Shown here: in pieces, positions 21,513 through 33,198 of the stretch
Layout: every line of letters begins with the position of its first letter
Numbering within the stretch: the stretch's first letter is position 1
Source: Maniola hyperantus
Lineage: Eukaryota; Arthropoda; Insecta; Lepidoptera; Nymphalidae
NCBI RefSeq assembly: GCF_902806685.2
Contig: NC_048562.1
Location: 744,001 to 808,000, forward strand
Direction: 5' to 3'
Length of the DNA: 64,000 nt
Translations under genes and position numbers: made by a program
The notes under the pieces: model-generated
Told to the model about the DNA's origin: nothing
The model's input: only the letters and a program-made list of their open reading frames with translations
Database searches by the model: none

Positions 21513-21855
21513 TGTGGTTTTATAACCCTGGCTAAGTGAATCACTTGTAGCATTACTATCCCTTTCGACCATTTATATTGACCCTAGTCTTAAAATAAAA
21601 TAAAAAAATCGAGATATTATTGTTTGCAAAAATTCGCGAACCAGTAGTTGTACCCCTCCGCGTCGCTCTGTCCTGCTCTGCCTCAGGACAGCGCGGTTGT
21701 CACGTGGCCCTCGACCACTACTAATGTTTCTCACAACTTCGAGTTTGTGTCAAGATAATATTTTTTTCTCCCAAAAAGTAAGTAGACTAGTTTTCCAAAA
21801 CTACACGGATTCACTTAGCCAAACTCACTCGGTTGGGCTCTAAAACCACTAAAAT
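21513..21855. repeat. imperfect inverted-repeat segment between convergent genes
   Basis: ggctaagtgaatc at about 21530 faces gattcacttagcc at about 21808, and gtggtttta faces taaaaccac further out. The core is GC-richer. It might be a decayed DNA element ending just past the neighbouring minus-strand stop codon. Confidence 0.35.
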
Positions 21856-21884
21856 GACGCTGTGTATAACAATAATTCTTTTAA

Positions 21885-24800
21885 TCATTCATTTAATCTT
21901 CTCAACTCCTCCAGTACATTTAAAACAAATAAACATTCTTCTTTACTCTTCTTTACAATTTTTTTATTCTTCTTGACGAAATTTGTAAAATTTTCTTCCA
22001 CTGAAGAAGAACTGTCTTCTATAGAATCTAAAAGTCTGGATAGACTTAAATGTAGGATAACTTTGGCTAGATTTGTCTTGTTTCCTTTTTCTAGGTATAT
22101 AAAATTAAGATCTTGGAGCCAATTTTGTTTTTTGTATTCGGTTATTATTGATATGTGTTTTATTGCGTCATGCAACTGAAAATTAAAGACTTTTTAGTTT
22201 TTAGGGTTCCGTACCCAAATGGTGTCAACGCCCTATTACGAACCCTCCGCTGGCCTGGCTGGCCAAAAATCCCCCTTAATAGTAGGACCACGTTTTAATT
22301 GCTACGCTAACAACCCATATACTAACACTAGCTTATAACCGCAACTTCGTCCGAGTAGACTACACAAATTTCAAACCCCTATTTCACCCTCTTAGGGGTT
22401 GAATTTTCAAAAATCCTTTTTTAGCGGATGCTTACGTCATAATAGCTGTCTGCATGCCAAATTTCAGCCCGATCCGTCCAGTAGTTTGAGCTGTGCGTTG
22501 ATAGATCAGTCAGTCAGTCAGTCACCTTTTCTTTTTATATATTATTTAGAAGAAGAAGATTAATTATTATGGTACCATTGCTAACCGACTAGCGGGAATT
22601 CACGGTAAGATCGATTGCCAATAGAAAAAAAAACTTACATCGTTTAAATTAAATAGAAGGTTTTCAAGCAAATCTTCAAAATCATTTAGTAAATTATTCT
22701 TTTGCCCTATTGTTTCTTCTTCATCTTCTTCACTTCTTAGAAACATTGCATAATTCTTCCACAATTTTATTGGTTCCTTGATTTTATTTGTTTTCTTAGT
22801 TTTAGGGAATTTTATAACACTCTGCTTTAACACAAGATCTTTTATTCTATTTGAGTTTTTATTCATTGATTCTTCTTGTGATGCTAGTTTTGATAGTTTG
22901 AAAAGGTAAATTGTGTATTTTATTAGTTCGAGATCTTTTGGATGTATGTGTTCGCCATATTTTAATTGTTGACTGAAAAAAATATTGCGTTAGATCATTA
23001 GTAATATTTGCTCATGGTTTTACCCACATGAAAATTAATATTTCGGAATTTATTAAATAGATTTTAATAGAGCAGTTTTTAAGTCTGACTAGATTATTAT
23101 GGCTAGTGGTTTAGACATCGCCTTTATATTCGGAGGGTCCGGGGTTCGATCTCGGGTACGCACTTTCTTTATTATATTATTTTCTTTACGGCAGTTGGAA
23201 AAAATCGTGAGAAACGCTGCATGCCTGAGAGTTCCCCATAATGTTTACAAAAACGTGTGAAGTCTGCCAATCCGCTCTGCCTGTCGAAATGCTGTACTTT
23301 TAGAAGAATCGCATGCGGAAGGATCACGGAGCCCACTACTACCAAGAAATTCCCTACCATTAAGTGAGTAATGAAAAGAGGCTTGCCCCTCAGCAATGAG
23401 GAAGCTACGCATTTGTAATGATAGAAAAGAAGAGAACATTATGAAATGCTTACATTAAATCCAATAATTTTCTCAAAGCTGCCTGTATATTGACAGTCGT
23501 TTTCAACCAATTGTATTTGACTAAATTCTCATTTTTAAGCTTTATCGAATCTTTCAATACAACTATCATCGAATCAAATAGTTTTTTGAAAGGCAGATCA
23601 TTAATTTCTTTATTTATCGATTCACTATGATCCTGTTTTTCTACTACTTGTTGATCTGGTATATTTTCGGATGCTGTTTCATGATAAAGTGGATTTAGTG
23701 TCAGTGGAACAATATTTATGTCAGTATTAGGTTTAAAATTCGATTTATTTGATCCAAATAGTTCATCCTTAGTACCAATTTCAGGATCAGCTCTATTAAA
23801 ATCCATGAACAATTTATATTTTTTTGGTTTTTGAAAATATTCATTAGTTTTTCGAATTGGTGGTTCGCTTACTTGAGGTACTAAGCCAAATAGTTTCTGG
23901 AGATATGAAATATTTCTTACTGCTTGAACATAGTCTTTTATACTATCACTTTTTGGTATACTATTTATAGGATGTTCTTCTTCACTGGATTCAGGGGAAT
24001 ACGTTTTGTAATTATTATTTGCATTATGGCTCTTGCTTCTCAAAATTCTACTAGAATAATAATCAGCATCATCTGGATTGTAATCCTGGTTAAACAAATT
24101 TTGTGTGACTGGTTTCATAAATCCATAATACTGTGTTGGCTTTTGTTTTTTGTTAGTGTTTCTTACATTTGTATCATAGTACGCTCTATTTTTATCGTTA
24201 TTGTAACCTGAAAAACGTCTTTTTGCACCTATTAAATTGATTTGTTTTGAATCTTCATCTTTGTTACTTGCTAGTATATCTTTAGTGTCAAAGTCTTCTT
24301 CTATGTTTGGTCCAAATTTGTTATAAGGTCTAAAGTATGCGTTTTCCGGTGCATAGTTATACACAGGTGCGTATAAAGGATGTTCGTTTTGTAAACGCTT
24401 GCCAGTTGTCATGAAATGCGATTTATTAGGATCTGTGAAAAGATATTATATTTTAATATATTTGAAGGTTACAAGCCAGAAAGATACAAAGTAGGTTTAT
24501 TTCCATAATTTAAGTAACATTATGTAATACCAATAAAAATTAAGATTTCTATTTTTTTATGACTTAAAAAAAATGGAAAATGACTTTTTATATTATTAAG
24601 TTGTTGCACTGCACATTGTTCTGAACAATATGACAAAACGTGTTAAAAATATAATGGACTTACCAACTTCAAAAACTTCGTACACTTTTACCTTTTTGGA
24701 ATCTTTATCAACGTTTTGTATAGATTCGTTTTCATCAATTCGTGACTCATCTAGATTATCTAGTCTTGCTCTTAAAACAGTCTCATCACTATCCCATTTT

Positions 24801-26609
24801 TCCGAAAAGTTCACTCTTTCTGTATTATGTTCAACAGGTTTAAAATTTACATTATCTTCAAATGTCGATATTATGTTGACACTTTTAGAAACAAATAAGA
24901 TTTCTAAATCCTCATTTTTTAATTTTTTACTACTTCATAATCATCATCATCATCAACCGATAGACATCACTTGCTGGACATTAGTGTCTTGTAGGGACTT
25001 CCACACCCCACGGTCTCGCGCCGCCTGAATCCAGCGGCTCCCTGTGACTCGTCTGATGTCATCCGTCTACCTAGTGGGGGTCTTCCAATACTGCGTCTCC
25101 CGGTGCTAGGTTGCCATTTCAGCACCTTGGGAACCCAAAGTCTATCGGTTTTACGAACTATGTGCCCTGCTCATTGCCACTTCAGCTTCGTAACCCGATG
25201 AGCTATGTCGGTTACTCTAGTTCTCCTACGGATCTCCTCATTTCTGATTTGATCACGTAGAGATACTCCAAGCATATCTCACTCCTTCGCCCGCTGAGTG
25301 ACTGTGATACTATTTCACTATTTTCTAATATAATACCATGATCATTTTTAGTAGAAACTCTTTCATTAATACCTAATTTTTCCATATCCTTCGGCTCACG
25401 TTGTGTATCATTCACAACTTCACTAACTGGTTTACTAGGTGAAGTTTTTTCTATGGTAGATAATGAAATACTCTCAGAGGTAGTTTCTATTGTAGATTCT
25501 GTTAAAGATATATCATTTTCTGCAGTATTCGTTCTTTCATTTATACTCGGTTCTGTGACAACAGTAGGACTTGGGGCAGTAGTTTCTTTCATTATTTCTA
25601 TAATATAATTGCTCGTTGTGTTATATCCTTTAGTAGTCTTTTCTTCATGATCATCCCCCTTTTCTTCACTTTCGTTGTCATATATTTTTTGTGTAGAACC
25701 CCAAGTATCATTATACATCGTGGTCTCTCCATCATTAATGTTATAATCTGCGGTTTCATTTGAATTCAGTTCAAAGTCTACCATTTCAGCTGTCCCTAGT
25801 TTAAACTTATTATGAAATGATTTCCTTAAATTTTCTGAATTTTCAATGTTATCACTTTCTTTAAGCGAATCACTTTCTAAGGCATTATTAGCAAGTATCA
25901 AATTGCTTGAATGTTTAAAGTTTCTTACAAAAGCTACACTTTCGTCATGATTTAGATCTCCTTTTTGCTCTTTTTCTGAGTTCATAATAATTTCTTCATC
26001 TACATTAGTTATATTACCGTCATGCTCTACATCTAATGTGCTATTTTCTATTAATGACGAAAGCAAAAGTTCATTATCAACTTTAACATCACTATTTTCA
26101 AATTGATCATACACAATTTTTACAGGAATAACGCCATATGACATCTCAGTAGTAGCTTCTTTTTGTAATGCATTATTACCATTGGTCCTTTTTTGTCTCT
26201 TTCCTTCACGTAGAGTCAAATCTATATGTTCTTCCTTATCACCAGTATTTGATTCAATTCCACCGTCGTTATTTTCATTAAAATTATCATTATTCATTTC
26301 TACTCGATCATTTTCATCGACTTTTTTCTTTTCGGATCGCCTCTTTTCACTTTTCAAATTATCTGATTCTTCTTTGATAATTTCCTTGACAAAAGCATCG
26401 TGGGCATCTAATTGATCGTCTGTTATTTCTACATGTGATTCTTTTGGACTATCATTATTTTGAATTCCTTCTAGAATTCTTCTTGCTATCCTGTTTAAGA
26501 ACTCTTGTTTTTCTTCTTCGGGTAGTAAATCAATATATTTTTCGTTAATTTCTTCGTCACTTGCTATAACGTGTTTACATATTAGGATTAAAAATAATAT
26601 TTTATTCAT
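21885..26609 (-). CDS. large acidic secreted protein of unknown family (five exons)
   Basis: Exons on the minus strand: 26609-25319, 24903-24664, 24432-23454, 22972-22639, 22175-21885. All phases agree, giving 3135 nt (1044 aa plus stop). Four borders are convincing. The first intron is weak: donor GTGAAA, acceptor ggatttag. Residues 1-16 (MNKILFLILICKHVIA) are a signal peptide. Residues 17-430 are very acidic and Ser/Thr-rich, with several N-x-S/T sites, basic clusters (KRRSEKKK, GKRQKR) and a Thr/Ser/Glu stretch near 345-400. Exon 3 is Tyr/Asn-rich (YAPVYNYAPENAYFRPYNKF). The last third is predicted helical (for example LVKYNWLKTTVNIQAALRKL; LAKVILHLSLSRLLDSI). Cysteines are nearly absent. 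I recognise no domain. It may be a matrix, silk-associated or cuticle-associated protein; that is inference from composition and from its neighbour, a chitin-binding gene upstream on the same strand. Confidence 0.78.
22330..22553 (-). mobile_element. Helitron-like element B
   Basis: Minus-strand copy in the last intron of the acidic secreted-protein gene, with a CAGT run at 22508-22524. A short repeat-C-like word (ttagggttccgtaccc) lies just before it at 22201. Confidence 0.6.
23097..23280 (+). mobile_element. SINE family 1, decayed
   Basis: Diverged head (gtccggggttcgatctcggg) and body (gagagttccccataatgttt). It lies in intron 3 of the acidic secreted-protein gene. The following 23280-23440 resembles the 3' part of a LINE (also seen at 49112-49165). 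Confidence 0.55.
24940..25310 (-). mobile_element. RTE-like LINE 3' end filling intron 1
   Basis: TCATCATCATCATC tail at 24940-24955 and a minus-strand body matching the C-terminal part of the RTE-like reverse transcriptase (the words KSEMRRS and MTSDESQG-like reading frames are broken). It makes up nearly all of the 415-bp gap between exons 1 and 2 of the acidic secreted-protein gene. Confidence 0.65.
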
Positions 26610-26639
26610 TTTGTATCACAAATTTTACGTCATTTTTCT

Positions 26640-27080
26640 GAAAACATCATTTCAAGAAGAAGGAATTGAAAATACTGATTCATAAATTGAATGTGCTTGT
26701 AAAACTAATCGTGCGTTAAAAAGCTAAATTGGTTTTTGCAGTAAAAAAAATTAATTTACAGATAAGAAGTAAGTACCTACTATACGTAAGTGACTCAATT
26801 CACTTCAAGACATAATTGAGTTATAAAAGAAAGTCTATTTGGAAATGATTTGCAATGATTGCAAGAAAATAATTTATACAGCACTGATTAAATTTTAACT
26901 ACGTTTATACACTATACGTTTATACACTATATACACTATATGAATGAGATAGTTAATAGGGAACTAATATATAAAATTTAGTTAAAGTTATATATATTGA
27001 AATTGAAATAATATTGAAATTGAAATATTAATCACTTAAGTAATTACACAGAAACTTTGACAAAAACCTTGATATGGCCG
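26640..27080. other. intergenic AT-rich DNA, likely promoter side of the acidic protein gene
   Basis: No ORF or clear repeat. No convincing TATA or initiator could be picked. Short repeats of 'gtttatacactata' occur at 26902-26940. Confidence 0.3.
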
Positions 27081-27087
27081 TCTCTGA

Positions 27088-27128
27088 CGTCCCGTCTTTC
27101 AGTGTGCGCAACACTGAAAGACGGGACG
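27088..27128. repeat. perfect 18-bp hairpin
   Basis: CGTCCCGTCTTTCAGTGT pairs perfectly with ACACTGAAAGACGGGACG around a GCGCA loop. It stands alone between two genes transcribed on the minus strand. Confidence 0.7.
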
Positions 27129-27239
27129 GGAGAAAATTTTAAATTTATCAATTAAATTTAATATTTATCCAATCGAATAAAGGGACATATTTCAATGTTC
27201 TGTAATTGATCTCGGAGCATTGCAGCGCAGTTTTCTCTA

Positions 27240-27312
27240 GAGCACCGAGTATTGAAATAAAATAGTATAACAATAACGTTTTTTGCTAGCATTCTACACC
27301 CTGTATAGGAAG
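27240..27312 (-). repeat. dispersed repeat F, fragment
   Basis: Shares 'gtataacaataacg' and 'tgctagcattctacaccctg' in complement with 52785-52870. Class unknown. Confidence 0.4.
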
Positions 27313-27383
27313 ATGTTAGGATTGCTATTCATATGGATGGATACATGATGGATAAAAATAAAGTAATTACCAAATCTTATCCT

Positions 27384-27389
27384 TTTATT
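27384..27389 (-). terminator. poly(A) signal of the chitin-binding gene
   Basis: AATAAA on the minus strand, about 100 nt after the stop codon at 27490, in AT-rich DNA. Confidence 0.5.
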
Positions 27390-27489
27390 AGGCATCTTCA
27401 AGATAACTTATTATTACAATCGAAACTATTTACAAACATTATCCTGTTTAACATGCTGGCAATCATTTACAACTACATTACTAGGTATT

Positions 27490-30400
27490 TCATACAATTT
27501 TATATTTCATAGACCCTCTCCATATTTTCCTTCCCGTCCTTTTACTATTTCTTTCCGAACCCAATCTTGAGTTTTCAAATTCATCCTTAAATGCTGGTGC
27601 GTTAGGGTTATATCCGCTTGTTTCAACGGCAACTTCAGGATAGTACTGAACTGGTTCTATTTTTATGTCAGTTCCATATTGAGCTGTTTCTGTTTTGATT
27701 TGAGGATAATATTGGGTCGTATCTATTTTACCATAAGGTTCATATTGGGGTGTCTCTATTTTTAATTCAGGTTTGTTTTCACTTGTTTCAAAAAATGCTC
27801 CAGGTTGCTTGTTTTGAGTTGCTTCTTTTTTTACTTCGGGGGCATTTGGAGCCATTCCAATATTTGTTTCCTTTTCTGTTTCAATATCTATAGGTTTTTC
27901 ATCTAATTCCTCTACCATACCCATCTGTTCCTCTGCGTCTCTTAATAAAGCGTCCATGATTATATTTTGTTTCTTACGATTTTTGTTACGATTTTTATTA
28001 TCATTTTCTTTTAGCGGTATGTTTTCTGTTTGTTTGTTGATATTTTTATCTAAATCTTCTTTGCCTGGTTCCGCTATTTTACCAATTTCCATGTTCAGGT
28101 CGTAGAAATTTGGTGATTCCTCGCATGGAATGGATTCTCTGGGTCTTGCACATACCAGTACCTCCTGTAAAAGGAATTAAGACGTTAGTTCATAACCAAA
28201 AATGTTAGTATACGCGTTGTTAGCGTAGCGATTAAAACGTAGACCTCCTATTCGAGCTATTTGATCCCGGGTGGGCTGACGTCTAACTTTTTGGAGTTGG
28301 GAGGACCCTGTACCCCTTACACTGTCTTTACTGGACGTGTAAAGCATTATAATAAAGTAAAGAAATCCAACATCTGACTATCAAAAAGAGTTATTAATTA
28401 CCTATTTTGAATAAATCATTTGACTTTGACTTTGACTAAGTAGATACTATTACTAGTGTTTTGCTTGGGTGCGTGGACCACTAAAGTGGTCAGCGAGTAC
28501 GCAGAGTTGATTTTTCTATGTGCGTTTTAAGCAATATATCACTTGCTTTAACAGTGAAGGAAAACATCGTAAGGCAACCTCTATGCCTGAGAGTTATCCA
28601 TAACGTTCGCAAAGGTGTATGAAGTCTGCCAATCCGACTTGGCAGCGTGGTGTGTTTTCATTCGGAGAAATGACACGTGTTCAGGAGTTGAGTAGCGATG
28701 GATTTGTACGGGAGCAGTGAGATGTAGGCTCGACTGTCACAAAAAGGAGATCTTTCTTCATGCAAGTGTCATGCTTGGGGTCCAGTTGGTCTAACTGTTG
28801 TATTTTGGAACTTGGATATAACCTTCTGGGATTAACACTAAGTTAGCGTGATTGAAAATTGCTGTGCTGCCATCTAGTAAGCTGGGTGTAAGTTGCTTTC
28901 CGTCTTAGATTCGTGTCGCGTGGTTGCTGTAGCCTGTAGTGTGAGAAGCGTCACCTAGTGTCAACATGGGGTGACCACTACAGGTAGATGCTGATGATGA
29001 TTACAGTATAGATAGATACCTGGTTGAACACGGTCTCCTTGGGACATATGAAGCTGTATCTGAAGGTGAGGTTGCGCCCAGTCGCCAGCTGTACGGGGAC
29101 GCACACGTGGAAGAGTTGGCACTCGTTATCGACGTCTGCGTAGTAGCCGTAGGTACGGTTCTCGCAACTGAAACAAAAAATATTCAAAAAATCCGAGAAT
29201 ATATTTATGATCAAGAGGTGGATCACCCATGAAACTCAATCTTCGTAAATAAATTAAATTTTATTAAATTTGTATAACGCGAACTCGCCATCCTCACATA
29301 AACTTTAACACTTTTATTAGTACAGTAGTTGAAATTTACGTGATCAATTAAAAAAAAAAAAAAAAAACAAACAAATATAATTTATTATATTAACAGAAAG
29401 ACAAATACTTTTTCCAAATATAGAACGCTATTTTATTCTTTCTTCACTTTAGATGTAATGAGTTTACATACGAGTTCATATCACGTTCTAATAGAATAGG
29501 GTCTTCGACTGTAGTAATAAAATAAAGTGATTTTTTGTATAGCGGTAGTTTATGGTGCTAGAAATCATTATTGATTAAAGAGAATAATTTAAAAAATCAT
29601 GATTTTTATTTATTTTCAGGGTTCCGTACCTCAAAAGGAAAAACAGAACCCTTATAGGGTCACTTTGTTGTCTGTCTGTCTGTCGGTCTGTCAAGAAACC
29701 TACATACTTCCCGTTGACCTAGAATCATGAAATTTGGCAGGTGACAGGTCTTAGCAGACATAAGGTGAAAAATCTGAAAACCGTGAATTTGTGGTTACAT
29801 CACACAAAAAAAATTAAAATGTGTTCAAAGTAAGATATCTATACCAATTGGGGTATCATATGAAAGGGCTTTACCTGTGCATTCTAAAACAGATTTTTAT
29901 TCATTTTTATGCATAATAGTTTTTGATTTATCGTACAAAATGTCGAAATAATACGACTGTAGTACGGAACTCTCGGTGCGTGAGTCTGACTCGCACTTGG
30001 TTGGTTTTTTCAATAAATAAACAAGTAGGTAGGTATAGCTTACCTGAAAGTATCTGTAATATTTTCTCTTATCGATGTCGCATTGGCAGGTAGATTTAAA
30101 CTTTCAGCTGTTGTCTGGTTTACCATTTCCTAAAAAAAAAAGATTTTAAACACGGTTTTGGGCTTCTTCTTATACAAGGGTGCGATGGAACCCCTGTAGG
30201 TTTATTTTAACTTTAAGTACTTAAATAATTTTAGTATCACCCTTATGTACCTTACTTTTATTTGTATGTTAAAAATTTAACTGTTGGAATACAAACAGAA
30301 CCACGAGTTTTATTGAAATTTATGTGCATAGGAAGGAAAAAAGAGGAGAGGTGGATTGATTGCGTGAAAGAGGATATGCGTGTAAAAGGGGTGGATAATA

Positions 30401-30853
30401 CGTTGACGTATAACAGAAGTGAGTGGAATAAGAAGACGTATTGTGCCGAGCGTGGGATAAGGGCAGAAAGAAGAAGAACAAATTTTATTGAAAAAACTAG
30501 CTTATGCTCGCGATTTCGTCCGCGTGGACTACACAAATTTCAAACCCCTATTTCACCCCCTTAGGGGTTGAATTTTCAAAAATCCTTTCTTAATATGCAG
30601 ACGCCTAGGTCATAGCTATCTGCGTGCCAAATTTCAGCCCGATCCGTCCAGTAGTTTGCGCTGTGCGTTGATAGATCAGTCAGTCAGGCTGTCAGTCACC
30701 TTTTCCTTTTATATATTTAGATTAGACTAAGTTATCTCTTACCCTTAACATTTTCAAAACTCGATTACTTTGCACCTCCACGTCTATTTCGTCACCAAAA
30801 ACATAAATTGTAAAAATAACAAATAAAACACTCCTTAATAATATCGACGCCAT
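27490..30853 (-). CDS. secreted one-domain chitin-binding (CPAP1-like) protein
   Basis: Coding exons on the minus strand: 30853-30743, 30129-30044, 29167-29020 and 28164-27490. They give 1020 nt, 339 aa plus stop, with GT-AG borders and matching phases. Residues 1-20 (MASILLRSVLFVIFTIYVFG) are a signal peptide. Residues 67-129 hold a type-2 chitin-binding domain (CBM14, peritrophin-A) with all six cysteines (67, 82, 88, 107, 120, 129) and the words GYYADVDNECQLFHVC and FICPKETVFNQ, the usual look of CPAP1 cuticular proteins, which bind chitin outside epidermal or tracheal cells. Residues 38-65 carry N-glycosylation sequons. After the domain comes a charged, disordered region and then degenerate repeats of about 11 residues (TPQYEPYGKID, TTQYYPQIKTE, TAQYGTDIKIE, PVQYYPEVAVE). 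The end is basic (KRTGRKIWRGSMKYKIV). CPAP1 members often have long low-complexity flanks, so the family call is firm and the exact ortholog is not. Confidence 0.88.
28195..28330 (+). repeat. tRNA-like SINE head, decayed
   Basis: gttagcgtagcgattaaaac followed by a B-box-like ttgatcccgggtgg. Only a degenerate head is seen, in intron 3 of the chitin-binding gene. Confidence 0.4.
28500..28705 (+). mobile_element. SINE family 1, 3' part, decayed
   Basis: Body words tatcacttgctttaacagtg and gtatgaagtctgccaatccg remain. The head is lost and the tail is diverged. Confidence 0.5.
29616..30010 (-). mobile_element. Lepidopteran repeat C
   Basis: Minus-strand copy (agggttccgtacctcaaaag to actcgcacttggttgg) in intron 2 of the chitin-binding gene, with a CTGT run at 29668-29690. 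Confidence 0.65.
30315..30490 (+). mobile_element. reverse-transcriptase C-terminal fragment (LINE)
   Basis: The plus strand encodes ERWIDCVKEDMRVKGVD and SEWNKKTYCAERG, the C-terminal signature of a common insect non-LTR reverse transcriptase, ending in an AGAAGAAG tail. It lies in intron 1 of the chitin-binding gene on the opposite strand. Confidence 0.6.
30492..30722 (-). mobile_element. Helitron-like element B
   Basis: Minus-strand copy directly after the LINE fragment, actagcttatgctcgcgat to ccttttatatatttag, with a short CAGT run at 30679-30688. Confidence 0.65.
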
Positions 30854-30894
30854 TTTGAATTATTTTATTCTTAAAAATTGAGATCACAGTTTAC
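30854..30894 (-). promoter_or_regulatory. spliced 5' leader of the chitin-binding gene
   Basis: On the minus strand a clean acceptor (tttttctttcag) lies just before 30894 and the leader runs to the ATG at 30853 without another ATG. An untranslated first exon further upstream is therefore expected. Confidence 0.5.
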
Positions 30895-30899
30895 CTGAA

Positions 30900-31500
30900 A
30901 GAAAAATATTTATAAATTTTTTTTTTTAAATAATTTGAATTGATTGAATAAAAAAGAAACATGTGGCTTAGTATTTTAACAATTAATGTAAAAATAAATT
31001 TTAGCAATAATATTAAAAAAATATTTTAAAAATAAATTTTAGCAGTAATGTTAAAAAATAAATTTCAAGTCATATTTAAAATAAAATATATTCACTTTTT
31101 GTAAAATTAAATTATGTTAAATTATATTAAATTTATCTTCTTATTTGGTAAGTATACAATTTAATAAAAAAATATTGTGAATAAAAAATAAAATAAATTA
31201 AAATGAATAATATGAATATTGTCCACTAGACGCATAGAGAGTAGAAACTAATATTTTTTTGGTGAATTATATTTTTACACATTATATTTTTAAATTCAGA
31301 GGGTTAATTTCAGTATTTCAGCCAATTTTTAGGGTTCCGTAGTTTTCATAACTAGCGTAGTGCTACTTCTATGAATAGTACAAAAACCAAATGGTTATTA
31401 ATCATAATAAAATCAATAGATATTAAAAATAAAATAATTGTAATAAATCACTAAATACTTATTAAAAAAATATGAAAAGAAATATTGAAAAAGTAAACTC
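30900..31500. other. AT-rich leader intron
   Basis: Low-complexity AT-rich DNA with no repeats of known family. Best read as the leader intron of the chitin-binding gene. Confidence 0.35.
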
Positions 31501-31506
31501 ACTAAG

Positions 31507-31690
31507 TACTTAAATGATCAAGTCCAAAAATTTCACATAGCACCAGAAAAGAAACGAAATTACATAAAACAGATTTTAAAAAAAAAGTTTTCAAAAAATT
31601 TCAAATCACACTTGGCTATTGTTCACGGTTACGCAAAATACAGAAGAATGCGAAAATTTTCATTCCATCTCTGTCTTTTATAAACGTTCT
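31507..31690 (-). promoter_or_regulatory. putative TATA promoter and leader exon of the chitin-binding gene
   Basis: On the minus strand, CGTTTATAAAAG at about 31685-31674 is a good TATA box. About 150 nt downstream is a donor (TTA|GTGAGT) at 31506, which would splice to the acceptor at 30895. No ATG-initiated ORF of note lies in the leader. The start site itself is not pinned down. Confidence 0.4.
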
Positions 31691-32089
31691 GGGAGTCCGT
31701 GTTATTTATGCGCGGAATTTCGAATAAGGATTTTGTAGCGTCGGCAAAAAAATGCGAAAAAAAACCTTAAAAAGTACATTTTGACAAAGTTCAAATCATT
31801 GTAAAATACGATTTACACATAAGAAAGAAGAAGAAGAAAGAAAGAGAAAGCATTCATTTGGAACCACAAATGTAGAGATAGCTTACATAAATGTGAATAT
31901 GGGGGGGAGTGCCGACAAAAGTGAAAACTTATAATTATAAATAACAACAAAATAACATAAGGGTTTTTTTTGGATTTTCAAGTAACTGTGGTATCAAAAA
32001 TTAAAACTATGAAATAGCAGTGGGTTTTTTGGATTCTCAAAAGTGTGGTATCAAAATTAAATTTCATCAGGGTGAGAGTATTTCCATTT

Positions 32090-32362
32090 TAAGGTTCCGT
32101 GTTTCCAAAAAAAGAGGAACTCTTATAGGGTCCTTTCTATCTGTCTTTCATGACCTGTCATTGTCAAGAAAATCAAAACCTAGAGGGTAGGGTTACTTCC
32201 CGTTCACCTAGAATCATAAAATTTAGCAGGTAGCTATGTCTTAGCAAATTGTACCTAAAAGGAAGACTGAAAATACATCTCAAAAAGTAAGTGTTATTTC
32301 TTGTACGATGGTACCGAACCTTTCGTGTACTAGTCCGACTCGCACTTGGCCGGTTTTTTAAT
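32090..32362 (-). mobile_element. Lepidopteran repeat C, diverged
   Basis: Shortened minus-strand copy (aaggttccgtgtttccaaaa to actcgcacttggccggtttt). Confidence 0.5.
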
Positions 32363-32620
32363 AAAGGAAAATGTCTAAAAAAATTTTTTTTCATAAATAT
32401 TTTGTATGCTATCTGTACCACTCAAACTTGGCTGTCCCGCAAAAGATGTGATCTGAAACACTAATGTCATTAAATTCGGGATTTGCAGTTACAACCTTGA
32501 CTTTAGGATTATTATTATCTATTAGTGCCATCTATTGACGATTCACTCGCAATTTGTGCAAAAAAACGCAAAAAATGAATCATTTTAGCGGAAAATGATG
32601 AGACGTCATTTACAGTTAGA

Positions 32621-32935
32621 GTGGTGAAAGCCTAGTGGTTAAGATTTTTCTATTTGGGGAGGTCTGGGGTTCGATCCCGGACATGCACCTCTAATTTTCA
32701 GTTGAAGAGAGAAGAGTTGTGCGTTTTAAACAATTCAATTTTTGTTTTAAATTCAGATAGAAGTTAGCCCGTGACTGCAATCTCACCTGGCGGTAAGGTA
32801 TACTGCAATCTAAGATGGATGTGGGCTAACCTGAAAGGGGTATGATAGTTTTTTTTTATTAAACCCCCTTTGCTTTCTACATGGCATCGTACCGGAACGC
32901 TAAGTCACTTGGCGGTACGGCTTTGCGAGTAGGGT
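32621..32935. mobile_element. SINE family 1 head joined to a minus-strand SINE family 3
   Basis: 32621-32750 is a plus-strand SINE 1 head (gtgaaagcctagtggttaag, B box GGTTCGATCCC). 32757-32935 is a minus-strand family 3 copy (agttagcccgtgactgcaat to acggcatcgtaccgg-type end). Confidence 0.6.
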
Positions 32936-33198
32936 GGTAACTAAATTTTAAGTATTTTTAACATTAGAAATACTTTCCAGCAGAAGTTACTCTATTTTTA
33001 TGATAAAAAATTGAAAAATATTTGTCGTTTACACATTGTGACGTCATTGTTCACCTTCCGTACAGCGTGACGTTCAAGTTAAAAATAAATAAAAATCATG
33101 ATTTTTTAAATTATTACACAAAAATCACTTCATTTTATTACTACAGTCGAAGACCCTATTAATCACATTACTTACTCAATATTTTCAATATATATAGG

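Noticed and set aside
25212..25318. Read-through end of the acidic protein (exon 1 running into the LINE)
   Set aside because: The frame does continue to a stop at 25212, but the extra residues are LINE-derived, and exons 2-5 join in phase if the LINE is treated as intron. Kept as an alternative only.
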